Below are positions 32,831-41,434 of a stretch of 64,000 nt of DNA, piece after piece (position 1 is the stretch's first letter; each line of letters starts with the position of its first letter). The position numbers and the translations under genes are program-made. Under the pieces are notes generated by a model. It was not told the DNA's origin. It worked only from the letters and a program-made list of their open reading frames with translations, and made no database searches. Source of the DNA: Bacteroidales bacterium. Lineage in GTDB: Bacteria > Bacteroidota > Bacteroidia > Bacteroidales > 4484-276. The stretch is from the NCBI GenBank assembly GCA_035647615.1, contig DASRND010000032.1:62001-126000 (forward strand). Direction: 5' to 3'.

Positions 32831-34111
32831 ATGAGAAGAAATCACATCCGGTTTATCGTTATTCTGGGCACCTTTGCCATCATTGGCATCTTCGTCATAC
32901 AGATTTATTGGTTGCAAAAGGCCTGGAACATCAACGAAAAGGAGTTTACACAAACGGTTTTTATCGGTTTGCGCAATGTGGCCGTCAAGCTCAGCGACTA
33001 CAACCAAACCGAGCTGCCCAACGAAAATCCGGTGAGCCGCCTGTCGAGCAACTATTTTGTGGTAAACACCAACAGCGTCATCGATGCCAACATTCTGGAT
33101 TACTACCTCCGCACCGAGTTCGACAAGCTCAACATCAACACCGACTACGAGTATGGCATTTACGATTGCCACACCGATAAGATGGTATACGGCAACTATG
33201 TAACTGCCGGTGGCCACGACAAGCAGATAAAACTATCGACCACGCTGCCCAAATACAGCGAGTATGTCTATTATTTTGGTATAAACTTTCCTACCAAAGG
33301 TAACTACATCACAGGCGACATGAGCCTTTGGTTTGTCTTTTCGGGGATCCTGCTGGTGTCGGTGATTTTTTATGCCTGGGCTATTTTTATCATCCTCCGG
33401 CAAAAGCGTCTGTCAGAACTTCAGAAAGATTTCATCAACAACATGACGCACGAATTTAAAACGCCTATTTCGAGTATCAATATTTCGGCTGACGTCATTC
33501 TTTCACCCGACATTTTGCAGCAGCCCGAGCGGCTGCGCAATTACGGCGCTATCATTAAACAGGAAAATACGCGTCTCAACAATCAGGTGGAGAAGGTGCT
33601 ACAGATAGCCCGCATCGAGCGCAATGGTTTTGGGCTGAAGCTGGAGCCGATGCAACTCAACGAGATTATAGAGCTGGTGGTGAATAATTGCAAAACCGGT
33701 AACGGCGCCAGCATTTTCATCGAAAAACATCTTGATGCCGGAATTCCCGAAATCACTGCCGACAGGCTGCATCTTACCAATATCATTCACAATCTGCTCG
33801 ACAATGCCGTGAAGTATTCGCGCGGTTCGACGAATATCATTATCCGCACCCACAAAAGTGGCCAGCATATTATTTTTACCATTGCCGACAACGGCCCTGG
33901 CATCTCCAAAGAATACCAGAAAAAAGTGTTTCAGAAGTTTTATCGCATCCCTACCGGCGACGTGCACGACGTGAAAGGTTTTGGGCTGGGACTTTATTAT
34001 GTAAAAAACATCTGTGAAGCACACCACTGGGACATTTCTCTGGAAAGCTCGTCAGACAAGGGAGCCGTTTTTATCATCCAAATACCTGCATCATCATGGA
34101 TCAACAAATAA
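32831..34111 (+). CDS. Sensor histidine kinase, 426 aa
   Basis: Two membrane helices (about 8-27 and 167-190) frame a periplasmic sensing domain of some 140 residues. The dimerisation and phosphoacceptor helix FINNMTHEFKTPISSINI carries His207. The HATPase part has DNAVKYSRG (N box), ITIADNGPGIS-like FTIADNGPGIS (G1) and FGLGLYYVKNI (G2). There is no HAMP domain. The start at 32831 is chosen because the upstream in-frame ATG would add a repeat-encoded tail without a signal anchor. It overlaps the response regulator by 16 bases. The signal it senses is unknown. Confidence 0.93.
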   Translation: MRRNHIRFIVILGTFAIIGIFVIQIYWLQKAWNINEKEFTQTVFIGLRNVAVKLSDYNQTELPNENPVSRLSSNYFVVNTNSVIDANILDYYLRTEFDKLNINTDYEYGIYDCHTDKMVYGNYVTAGGHDKQIKLSTTLPKYSEYVYYFGINFPTKGNYITGDMSLWFVFSGILLVSVIFYAWAIFIILRQKRLSELQKDFINNMTHEFKTPISSINISADVILSPDILQQPERLRNYGAIIKQENTRLNNQVEKVLQIARIERNGFGLKLEPMQLNEIIELVVNNCKTGNGASIFIEKHLDAGIPEITADRLHLTNIIHNLLDNAVKYSRGSTNIIIRTHKSGQHIIFTIADNGPGISKEYQKKVFQKFYRIPTGDVHDVKGFGLGLYYVKNICEAHHWDISLESSSDKGAVFIIQIPASSWINK

Positions 34112-34803
34112 AAATACTTTATGTGGAGGACGACGTGACGCTTTCGTATGTTACGGGCGACAACCTGCAGCTGCACGGCTACAGCGTCGATTTTGCCGAA
34201 GATGGCATTGTTGGCTGGGAGCTATTTTGTGAAAACAAATACGACCTGTGTATTTTCGATGTGATGCTGCCACGTATGGATGGCTATGAGCTTGCCATGA
34301 AAGTGCGCCACATAAATCGAGAGATTCCCATCATCTTTCTAACGGCACGCTCCACGCGTGAAGACAAAATCCACGGCCTGCGCATCGGTGCCGACGACTA
34401 CATCACCAAGCCTTTTTCCATCGAGGAGTTGGTGCTTAAGATAGAAGTTTTCTTGCGCCGCACAGGATTGCGCAAAGAAACTGAAGAGCTTGTTGGGAGC
34501 TGCACCATTGGAAGCTTTACCTTCGACATGTCCAACCACATGCTGATCCGCAACGATGATAAAAAACAGCTAACCCATCGCGAAGCCCAACTGCTGGCGG
34601 CTTTTTGCCGTTATCCTGATACGCTCATCAAACGCGGCGAACTGCTGCTGAAAATCTGGGGCGACGATCATTACTTTGCCAGCCGCAGCCTCGACGTTTT
34701 TATTTCGCGCTTGCGCAAATATCTCAAAGAGGATCCGGCACTCAAAATCGAAAATGTCCACAACGTGGGCTATCGCCTCGTCACCAACGAAAGCCACTCC
34801 TGA
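34096..34803 (+). CDS. OmpR/PhoB-type response regulator, 235 aa
   Basis: The receiver domain has the acidic pair EDD (11-13), phosphoacceptor Asp55 in IFDVMLPRMDGYE and conserved Lys105 in DYITKPFS. A winged-helix DNA-binding domain follows from about residue 140 (LTHREAQLLAAFCRYPDTLIKR, ASRSLDVFISRLRKYLKEDP, IENVHNVGYRLV). It is translationally coupled to the kinase at 32831 and should be its partner. The regulated genes cannot be seen. Confidence 0.95.
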   Translation: MDQQIKILYVEDDVTLSYVTGDNLQLHGYSVDFAEDGIVGWELFCENKYDLCIFDVMLPRMDGYELAMKVRHINREIPIIFLTARSTREDKIHGLRIGADDYITKPFSIEELVLKIEVFLRRTGLRKETEELVGSCTIGSFTFDMSNHMLIRNDDKKQLTHREAQLLAAFCRYPDTLIKRGELLLKIWGDDHYFASRSLDVFISRLRKYLKEDPALKIENVHNVGYRLVTNESHS

Positions 34804-34819
34804 CATCCGTTTGTTGGTA

Positions 34820-34827
34820 TATATTTG
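34820..34827 (+). promoter_or_regulatory. -7 box for tsaB, very short leader
   Basis: TATATTTG ends 5 bases before the ATG at 34833, so the transcript would be nearly leaderless. A -33 element is not obvious. Confidence 0.45.
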
Positions 34828-34832
34828 CAGCC

Positions 34833-35543
34833 ATGAAAAACATCCTTCTCATCGACACAGCCACGCCTTTTTGTTCGGTAGCGTTAAGCCGCGACGGCAT
34901 CGTGGAGCATGTGCGGCAAACCAACGAAACCAATGCACATGCGCGCGTCATCACGGTTTTTATCGATGAGGTTCTTAAAGCTGGTAATCTTCAGCCTACC
35001 GATCTTTCGGCGGTGGCGGTAAGTATGGGCCCCGGCTCCTACACCGGCTTGCGTATCGGTGTGTCGGCGGCCAAAGGCTTGTGTTATGCGCTGGATTTGC
35101 CGCTTATCGCAATAAGCACTTTGCAGGCGATGGCCTGGGGAATGGCGCAGAAAGCACAGCAGGAAATCCGGTTGCCCGATGATACTATCTATTGCCCGAT
35201 GATAGATGCACGACGAATGGAAGTTTACACGGCACAGTTCGATGCACGGCTGGAACAGTTTGGAGAGGTGCAGGCCGTGGTGATTGACGACGAAGGCTTG
35301 CAGCAATGGCCGGCTGAAAGCAGTTTGGTGTTTGCAGGCGATGGCATGGCCAAGGCCAAAACCATTTTGCAGCAGCTTCCGCAGGCAATTTTTATCGATG
35401 ATTTTACACCATCGGCAAGCTACATGGTCGGGCTGGCGCAACGAAAATTTGAAAACAACGATTTTGAAGACCTGGCGTATTGCGAGCCATTTTATCTGAA
35501 AGAATTCAAAGCTGCACCGCCTCATGTAAAAGGATTGCGGTAA
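34833..35543 (+). CDS. tsaB: TsaB, tRNA t6A biosynthesis protein, 236 aa
   Basis: This ASKHA-fold protein forms a complex with TsaD and TsaE that installs threonylcarbamoyl on A37 of ANN-reading tRNAs. It has ILLIDTATPFCSVAL (residues 4-18), AVSMGPGSYTGLRIGVSAAKGLC and the RRMEVYTAQFD region typical of TsaB, with C-terminal YCEPFYLKEFKA. The full length is normal. It lies downstream of the response regulator, but the -7 box suggests its own promoter. Confidence 0.93.
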   Translation: MKNILLIDTATPFCSVALSRDGIVEHVRQTNETNAHARVITVFIDEVLKAGNLQPTDLSAVAVSMGPGSYTGLRIGVSAAKGLCYALDLPLIAISTLQAMAWGMAQKAQQEIRLPDDTIYCPMIDARRMEVYTAQFDARLEQFGEVQAVVIDDEGLQQWPAESSLVFAGDGMAKAKTILQQLPQAIFIDDFTPSASYMVGLAQRKFENNDFEDLAYCEPFYLKEFKAAPPHVKGLR

Positions 35544-35591
35544 GGGGAGGCAGATGGTAGCCCGCAGTTGGCAGTGCCAATTGGGACGTAG

Positions 35592-35611
35592 AGACGCATG
35601 GCCGTGCGTCT
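35592..35611. repeat. Short palindromic repeat
   Basis: AGACGCATGGCC and GTGCGTCT form a 7-bp perfect inverted repeat in the gap after tsaB, preceded by GTAG. TAACGATTAACAATT-type AT repeats follow to 35695. Nothing else is seen in 35544-35702. Confidence 0.55.
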
Positions 35612-35702
35612 GGAAATACAGACGAACAACGAACAACGATTAACAATTAAAAATTAACGAATAACGATTAACAATTCACGTTTACGAATTATTAAAACAA
35701 AA

Positions 35703-37529
35703 ATGACAATAAAGGCGAAGGTTTGGAAGTATGGGTGGCAATTGCTGCTGATGGCCGTGGTGGTGGTTTTTGCCGGGCGCTGCGCCAATCCCGTGACGCC
35801 TGGTGGCGGTCCGCGTGACATAGAGCCGCCGATAGTTCTGAGCAGCGTTCCGGAAAACCAGGCTATCTTCTTTAATAAAAAATCTATTGTACTTCATTTT
35901 GATGAATTTGTAAAAATTAAAAACCCGGATCAGCAGGTGCTTATTTCGCCACCGCTCGAAACAAAACCGGAATACAGACTCCGCGGCAAGTCGCTGATTA
36001 TTGATCTAAAGTCGGAGCTGGAGCCAAACACCACCTACTCTATTTTCTTTGGTAATGCCATCGTCGATCTGGCCGAAGAAAACCCGCTGGTCGATTACAG
36101 CTATGTTTTTTCCACCGGCGCCTACATCGACTCGATGGCCATCGCCGGCGAGGTGCTCATGGCCTTCAACCGGCAGCCTGTCGAAGGCGCTTTTGTGATG
36201 CTTTATCCGCCGCACATCGACACGGTTCCCGACGACTCGCTGCCCATGCTCGTCCGGCCGCTTTATGTTGCCAAAACCAATAAGCAAGGACAATTTCTGT
36301 TGACAAATCTGCGCAACGAGCCGTATCGGATTTTTGCTTTGAAAGACCTCAACAGCAACTACCTTTTCGACCAGCCGGACGAAGAGATTGCTTTTATCGA
36401 TTCGTTGTTGAAACCCGAGGCGATGGAACACGCACACTTTGTTGAAAAGGCTTACGCCGATACGCTTGACGCGGATTCCGTTTTTGCCGAAAGGCATATT
36501 GCCGATACACTTATCGTGGAACCCATTGCCGGCGATACTTTGCTCACCGACAGCATCAGCACAAAGCACGACCATGCTTTTTATATCCTGGAAATGTTTA
36601 AACAGGTGGATTCGACGCTGCGCATAGCCTCGGTGGAGAGTTTTTATCCACCGCGGTTTCAGATCAATTTTACGGCGCCGGCTACAAGTCTGCATTTGCG
36701 TGTGCTTGATGGTACGGCTGAATCCGATTGGAACATTATGGAAACCAGCAGATACCACGACACCATTACGTGGTGGGTTACTGATACAGCCATCGACAGC
36801 TTGCGGCTGGAAGTTTCCAATCCGGATGAAGTACTCGATACGCTGCAGCTCGCTTTTGCACCACCCGAAAAAAAGCCTGCGCGGAGACCGAGGGGTGATG
36901 AGGAGCTGGAGCGACCCGAGCGGATTGCCATCTCTGCCAATATCAAAGGCCGGAAGCTCAACCTTGGGAAGCCACTGGTTTTGACAATTGACGCACCACT
37001 GGCTCGCTACAACTTTGACCGGTCATTGATGGTGGAAGGAGAGGATACTTTGGGGGCGGCGCCTTTTGTGGCTATCGATAGCATCCAGCGTAAATTTCAG
37101 TTCGAGCATCAGCTAAAAGAAGATACGCGCTATGAAATCATTTTCTCCGACTCAATCTTTTACAGCATCTATGGCCTTACCAATGACTCGCTGGGATTTG
37201 CTTTTAGCACCGGCAGCCTCCGCGAATATGGTAGCATCCTTCTGAATGTAAGTCTCGACAGCACCGCCAGGCCCTATATAATTCAGTTGTTGGACGCGAA
37301 AGAGCGCGTTCTTCGTGAGTTTTATCTTACCGAATCGCAACAGGTACAAATGGATTTTTTAAAACCGGATACCTATCTCATAAAAGCTATCGCCGACCGC
37401 CGGCCAAATCGTCGTTGGGACACCGGAGTTTACACCGATGGCCGGCAGCCCGAACGGGTGTATTATTTCCCTGATGAGCTAATAGTAAGAGCTAACTGGG
37501 ATATCGAAAAGACATGGAAATTGCCGTGA
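35703..37529 (+). CDS. Big_5 Ig-like lipoprotein, 608 aa
   Basis: The lipobox AGRC (near residue 26) marks a lipoprotein. After it NPVTPGGGPRDIEPPIVLSS and VLHFDEFVKIKNPDQQVLIS match the Big_5 family of bacterial Ig-like domains, found at the start of many Bacteroidota surface proteins. Residues about 140-220 form a carboxypeptidase-regulatory-like domain (GAFVMLYP, KTNKQGQFLLTNLRNEPYRI). The rest is beta-rich with EPNTTYSIFFG and DTRYEIIFSD strands, ending in RANWDIEKTWKLP. Likely an outer-membrane or periplasmic surface protein; no enzyme motif is seen. Confidence 0.85.
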   Translation: MTIKAKVWKYGWQLLLMAVVVVFAGRCANPVTPGGGPRDIEPPIVLSSVPENQAIFFNKKSIVLHFDEFVKIKNPDQQVLISPPLETKPEYRLRGKSLIIDLKSELEPNTTYSIFFGNAIVDLAEENPLVDYSYVFSTGAYIDSMAIAGEVLMAFNRQPVEGAFVMLYPPHIDTVPDDSLPMLVRPLYVAKTNKQGQFLLTNLRNEPYRIFALKDLNSNYLFDQPDEEIAFIDSLLKPEAMEHAHFVEKAYADTLDADSVFAERHIADTLIVEPIAGDTLLTDSISTKHDHAFYILEMFKQVDSTLRIASVESFYPPRFQINFTAPATSLHLRVLDGTAESDWNIMETSRYHDTITWWVTDTAIDSLRLEVSNPDEVLDTLQLAFAPPEKKPARRPRGDEELERPERIAISANIKGRKLNLGKPLVLTIDAPLARYNFDRSLMVEGEDTLGAAPFVAIDSIQRKFQFEHQLKEDTRYEIIFSDSIFYSIYGLTNDSLGFAFSTGSLREYGSILLNVSLDSTARPYIIQLLDAKERVLREFYLTESQQVQMDFLKPDTYLIKAIADRRPNRRWDTGVYTDGRQPERVYYFPDELIVRANWDIEKTWKLP

Positions 37530-37632
37530 TGATTTCTTTGGGTGAAAGTGGGGGGTGTATTGTGGGAATTTTCCGTTTAGAAAGGAAGGTTTTTACAAAC
37601 ACAAATCTATCAGTCAGCCATTTTGTGCCAGA

Positions 37633-37929
37633 CTATTCGTTGCAACGATTGATGCAATCGATCAACTCTGTGAGTGCGTGATTGCGCAGCGAATAGAATA
37701 TTTTTTTGCCGCGTCGTCGTGAAACGAGCATATTCTTATTTTTTAAAACGTTGAGGTGGTGCGAGGCGGCTGCCTGTTCGATGTTAAGTTCGGTGTAAAT
37801 TTCGGTAACGTTCAAAGGTTTTTGCTCCAGCAACTCGATGATGGCGATGCGCATGGGGTGGCCAATGGCTCTGAGGCGACTGGCGGCAGCTTCGAGTTTT
37901 TCGAGATCAATCTTCGTTTTTCTATCCAT
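37633..37929 (-). CDS. ArsR-type winged-helix transcriptional regulator, 98 aa
   Basis: The start at 37929 is better than an upstream in-frame ATG at 38022 that would overlap the ade gene. The fold is clear: RAIGHPMRIAIIELLEQKPL, then ITEIYTELNIEQAAASHHLNVLKN and KIFYSLRNHALTELI. There is no ELCVCDL-type metal motif, so a metal response is not indicated. It sits downstream of ade on the same strand, 61 bases away. Its target is not known. Confidence 0.88.
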   Translation of the reverse strand: MDRKTKIDLEKLEAAASRLRAIGHPMRIAIIELLEQKPLNVTEIYTELNIEQAAASHHLNVLKNKNMLVSRRRGKKIFYSLRNHALTELIDCINRCNE

Positions 37930-37990
37930 AGCGCTAATTTTAATCGCAGCAAATTTATAAAAATAAAGACTCCTGCTGCAGGGACTTGTT

Positions 37991-39634
37991 TTATTGATCA
38001 ACAAACAAACTTGTAAATCCAAATTTGGTTCCGTCGAAAAGTCCGGCGTCGCTTAGCTTAAGCTTAGGAATTACCAGCAGCGCCATAAACGACAGTGCCA
38101 TAAAGGGAGCTTCCAGTTGGGTGCCCAGTTGCCGGGTGAGGTGATTGATCTTTTCGTAGGCAGCTGCCGTTTTGTATCCATCATCTGCCGACATCAGTCC
38201 TGCTACCGGCAAAGGCAGCAGATGTTCCTGCTCACCATTCACCAAAACAATTCCGCCTTTGCTTTCGATGAGAAGATTGATGGCGCGTACTATTTCTGTG
38301 TCGGAGGTGCCTGCAGCGATGATGTTGTGGCTGTCGTGCGCTACGGTGCTGGCAATAGCGCCGCTTCGGAAACCCAGGTTGTGAATAAAAGCAATGGCCG
38401 GTTCTGCTTTTTGATAACGGTTGATCACCACCAGCTTCAGAATATCGCGGTCGAGATTGGCAACCACCTGACCCTTTTCGGTTTTCGGCACAACAATCAT
38501 TTCTTCGGTGATTAGTTCGCCGGGGATCACTTTTATCACCCGCATTTTATCCCCCGACGCTTTTACTGCAAGCTGCTCCGGTGATATTTTTTTAGCAACA
38601 AAATGATTGGGTGTGCTTGCCTTCACGCTTTTGATTAACGTCTTCCCGTTTTCGGCTACCAACGTGCCGCGGATGTAGGTTTTTAAAACGGCGAAATCTT
38701 TAAGGTCTTTTACCACAATCAGGTCGGCATCGTCGCCGGGTCGGAGCAGCCCCACTTCCAGGCCGTAATGTTCGACAGGATTAAGAATGGCGCTGCGCAA
38801 CACTTTCATAGCCGGGTGGCCGGTAGCAACGGCACGTTGCACCAACTGGTTGATGTGGCCTTTTACCAGATCGTCGGGATGCTTGTCGTCGGAGCAAAAG
38901 AGGACCTTGTCGGCATGGTCTTCGAGCAGCGGCACCAACGCCTCAAAGTTGCGCGCGGCACTGCCTTCTCGAATCTGTATCTTCATCCCATATTCTATCT
39001 TATCCAGCGCCTCTTCCATACCGAAACACTCGTGGTCGGTGGTGATGCCCGCCGCGATGTATTTGCGTGCATCGTCGCCTTTGAGGCCGGGAGCATGGCC
39101 ATCCACAGGCTTGTTGTATGTGCGGGCTGCTGCCAGCTTGGCCATCACTTCGGCGTCGTTGTAGAGCACGCCCGGAAAGTTCATCATCTCCGAAAGGTAA
39201 TAAATGTCGGGTCTGGCCAGCAGCGCATCTATTTGTTTTGCATCGATCACTGCTCCGGAGCTTTCAAAACCGGTAGCTGGCACACACGAAGGCGCCCCAA
39301 AGAAAAATTTGAAAGGCACCTGTTTGCCATTTTCTATCATGTAATCCAAACCGTCCATTCCCAGCACGTTGGCAATTTCGTGCGGATCACTAACCGTAGC
39401 CACCGTGCCATGCACAACAGCCAGCCGCGCAAACTCCGAAGGAATCAGCATACTGCTTTCGATGTGTACGTGCGCATCGATAAAACCCGGCAGGATGTAA
39501 TGTTCCCCGGCAACATCGCCAGGTTCGATGGCTGCAATTTTCCCGTCGCGGATTACTACCGTTCCTTTAAAAATCTTTTCCCGGAGTAAATCCACAATAT
39601 TTCCTGAAAGGCGTATTTCGTTATAATCGTGCAT
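37991..39634 (-). CDS. ade: Adenine deaminase, 547 aa
   Basis: The enzyme deaminates adenine to hypoxanthine in purine salvage. It is an amidohydrolase with metal motif HVHIESSM (near residue 55) and SDPHEIANVLG, HAPG and SDDKHPDDL downstream, plus GPAVA-like FVHNLG and the C-terminal AHDSHNIIAAG. These fit the Ade family rather than the adenosine deaminases. It is a single gene; the ArsR-like gene lies downstream. I saw no purine riboswitch upstream. Confidence 0.93.
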   Translation of the reverse strand: MHDYNEIRLSGNIVDLLREKIFKGTVVIRDGKIAAIEPGDVAGEHYILPGFIDAHVHIESSMLIPSEFARLAVVHGTVATVSDPHEIANVLGMDGLDYMIENGKQVPFKFFFGAPSCVPATGFESSGAVIDAKQIDALLARPDIYYLSEMMNFPGVLYNDAEVMAKLAAARTYNKPVDGHAPGLKGDDARKYIAAGITTDHECFGMEEALDKIEYGMKIQIREGSAARNFEALVPLLEDHADKVLFCSDDKHPDDLVKGHINQLVQRAVATGHPAMKVLRSAILNPVEHYGLEVGLLRPGDDADLIVVKDLKDFAVLKTYIRGTLVAENGKTLIKSVKASTPNHFVAKKISPEQLAVKASGDKMRVIKVIPGELITEEMIVVPKTEKGQVVANLDRDILKLVVINRYQKAEPAIAFIHNLGFRSGAIASTVAHDSHNIIAAGTSDTEIVRAINLLIESKGGIVLVNGEQEHLLPLPVAGLMSADDGYKTAAAYEKINHLTRQLGTQLEAPFMALSFMALLVIPKLKLSDAGLFDGTKFGFTSLFVDQ

Positions 39635-39689
39635 GATGGTTGGTTTTTTTTATAGAATTTTCAAGTACGAAATTTATTTTATAAATGCC

Positions 39690-39781
39690 CACACTACCCC
39701 TCAATCCCCTAAAGGGGAAGTCAGCCCACACACCCTCGATTGTGCGTTGGCAACTCCCCCTTTAGGGGGCCGGGGGGTGTG
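39690..39781. repeat. Long imperfect inverted repeat with CCCCTAAAGGGG arms
   Basis: The left arm has CACACTACCCCTCAATCCCC then TAAAGGGG; the right arm has CTCCCCCTTTAGGGGGCC then GGGGGGTGTG. The arms are roughly reverse complements over about 30 bases with a 32-base centre. Similar strings are common in Bacteroidota genomes. Confidence 0.65.
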
Positions 39782-39864
39782 CGATGGATATACCTTAATC
39801 TGTAGGATTTTCATTTGATGTATTTTTTTTAAATCAACTACCTGAATAATTACAATTCATTTGT

Positions 39865-39914
39865 GATGTTTACTCCGACTACTAGTGGATGTTTTATGTC
39901 TTTTTGAGATTTGC
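39865..39914. repeat. Palindromic extragenic element, right half only
   Basis: TTTACTCCGACTACTAGTGG to TTTTTGAGATTTG matches the right halves at 31099 and 59878. It ends 9 bases from the stop codon of rex. Confidence 0.6.
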
Positions 39915-39922
39915 ATTTGCGG

Positions 39923-40543
39923 TTAGTTGCTCCGCTTGGTATGATAGGCCACTTTTTCGATCGACGTGATCATGTCGTACTCTTCGAGATAAACGTGGTT
40001 GGGCAGGTTGAGCGGCTTGGATGAGAAGTTGAGAATTCCTTTGATGCCGGCCTGCACAAGAAGCTCGGCGGTTTCGACAGCTTTATCCACCGGCACAGTG
40101 ATAATGCCGATGCTGATAGTAAGCTCCGCCACTTTATGCTGCAACTCATCGATATGAAATACCGGGATGCCGGCATAAAGCTGGGTTGTCTTTTCGGGAT
40201 TTACATCAAAGGCTGCTACAATTTTCAGCTTGGGGCGCTTGCCACCGAAATATTTCATGATGGCTTTGCCGAGATTCCCCAGACCCATGATACACACATG
40301 CTGGCCGTTTTCGGTGTCGATGATTTTGCCGATCAGGTCGATGAGTTCTCCCACATCGTAACCCTTGCGCAGCGTTCCGTTGTAGCCGATGAGCATAATG
40401 TCGCGGCGCACCTGCACAGGTGTGATGTGCAGCAGTTGCGCTATCTCGTGCGAAAAAATAAACAATTTGCCGCTGTTGAGCGTCACCATCAGGCTGCGCC
40501 GGTATTGGCTCAGACGCTCCACGGTTTTATCCGGTAAATACAT
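39923..40543 (-). CDS. rex: Redox-sensing repressor Rex, 206 aa
   Basis: Rex binds NADH or NAD and represses fermentation and respiratory genes when the NADH/NAD ratio is low. It has an N-terminal winged helix (FIFSHEIAQLLHITPVQVRRDIM, DLIGKI) and a Rossmann domain with GLGNLGKAIMKYF; the helix ending the protein is typical. The palindromic element half lies just past its stop. Targets were not searched. Confidence 0.93.
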   Translation of the reverse strand: MYLPDKTVERLSQYRRSLMVTLNSGKLFIFSHEIAQLLHITPVQVRRDIMLIGYNGTLRKGYDVGELIDLIGKIIDTENGQHVCIMGLGNLGKAIMKYFGGKRPKLKIVAAFDVNPEKTTQLYAGIPVFHIDELQHKVAELTISIGIITVPVDKAVETAELLVQAGIKGILNFSSKPLNLPNHVYLEEYDMITSIEKVAYHTKRSN

Positions 40544-40689
40544 GCTTTTTATTATTGCTGGTGCAATATTACAACTTTTGCGGTGAAAATGTTTACCGGA
40601 GGAGCATCGGCGGTAAACGAGCAGAGGAGAGTTTTATTTAGAACGGGTAAAATTAACGGTGGGCTGGCATTTTCTAAGGATATTCTTAC

Positions 40690-40697
40690 TAAATTTG
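40690..40697 (+). promoter_or_regulatory. -7 box ahead of the TerB island
   Basis: TAAATTTG lies 26 bases before the ORF at 40724. It suggests that the island genes have their own promoter. Confidence 0.45.
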
Positions 40698-40723
40698 GCG
40701 CCTAAAAATCATGTCTTACGCAA

Positions 40724-40960
40724 ATGGAGGTCAATACAAAAATATTTGCTAACGATACTCACCACAGTAACACGTTGGTTAGCTTGCGTTTTGAGAAGGA
40801 TTACTGGTTCATCAGCGATGAGGAAAGGATGTTTGATAGCATTTTGAGTATGGGACGGGAGTTCCGGTGCCTTCTAAACTCTTCTCTTCCAAAAATTAAA
40901 ATCCCATTTTTAATATCAACCAAGTGCGAAAACATGGATAATCAGTGGCAACTTAATTGA
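40724..40960 (+). CDS. Small hypothetical protein, 78 aa
   Basis: The frame starts at ATG 40724 after a -7 box and encodes a product with IFANDTHHSNTLVSLRFEKD and ERMFDSILSMGREFRCLL. It has no signal peptide or membrane helix and no recognised family. It could be a small regulator or a truncated protein. It stands 67 bases ahead of the TerB-like gene. Codon use is AT-rich like the island. Confidence 0.35.
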   Translation: MEVNTKIFANDTHHSNTLVSLRFEKDYWFISDEERMFDSILSMGREFRCLLNSSLPKIKIPFLISTKCENMDNQWQLN

Positions 40961-41027
40961 TACGTTGTTCGTCCACATAGAGTTAAGCTAAGAATAAAAC
41001 TTAAATACGAAATTAAACAATCTAAAT

Positions 41028-41432
41028 ATGAGTGAAATACAAATAACTGCTGAACTTCAGGCGCAATTTCTAAGACTTTACCAAATGGCAATGACTGATG
41101 ATGATTTTAGTCCACTCGAATGGAAAATGCTTTATGAATTTGCAGAGGAAAGAAATATTTCCAGCGATGAACTTGACAAGGTTTTATTATCAACAACAGG
41201 GCACTTAGTAGTACCTGAATCCATTGATCAAAAACTTGAATATCTTTTTGACTTTGCCAGAATGATTTGGGCAGATGGTTCTGTTTCTGATGATGAAAGA
41301 GTCACCTTGAAAAAGTTTTGCCGAAAGTTCGGATTTTTGGAAGAAAATATTGTCGAGCTTTCAGATTACTTTATAGCATCGGTAAAGGAAGGAAAAACAA
41401 AGTATGATATCATTAAAGAACTTAACTCATAA
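41028..41432 (+). CDS. TerB-like protein, 134 aa
   Basis: All-helical protein, with LRLYQMAMTDDDFSPLEWKM, a loop and ADGSVSDDERVTLKKFCRKF. The pattern of acidic residues between helices, the DG-x-x-x-DDER motif and the length match the TerB family, whose acidic residues coordinate metal in relatives. TerB-like domains occur in tellurite-resistance and in membrane-associated stress or phage-defence systems (for example Shango, from memory). It lies 2 bases before the membrane protein gene. Function here is inferred, and the tellurite label should not be taken literally. Confidence 0.75.
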   Translation: MSEIQITAELQAQFLRLYQMAMTDDDFSPLEWKMLYEFAEERNISSDELDKVLLSTTGHLVVPESIDQKLEYLFDFARMIWADGSVSDDERVTLKKFCRKFGFLEENIVELSDYFIASVKEGKTKYDIIKELNS

Positions 41433-41434
41433 TT

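Larger units (their letters stand above)
39635..39922. other. Intergenic stretch with a large inverted repeat
   Basis: It contains an inverted repeat (39690-39781) and the right half of the palindromic element (39865-39914). No gene is present. Confidence 0.6.

Noticed and set aside
38768-39589. Long antisense frame opposite adenine deaminase
   Set aside because: It is a shadow frame in a GC-rich gene and has no recognisable protein. The same applies to the frames at 43761-44648 opposite purC and 23011-23814 opposite the helicase.
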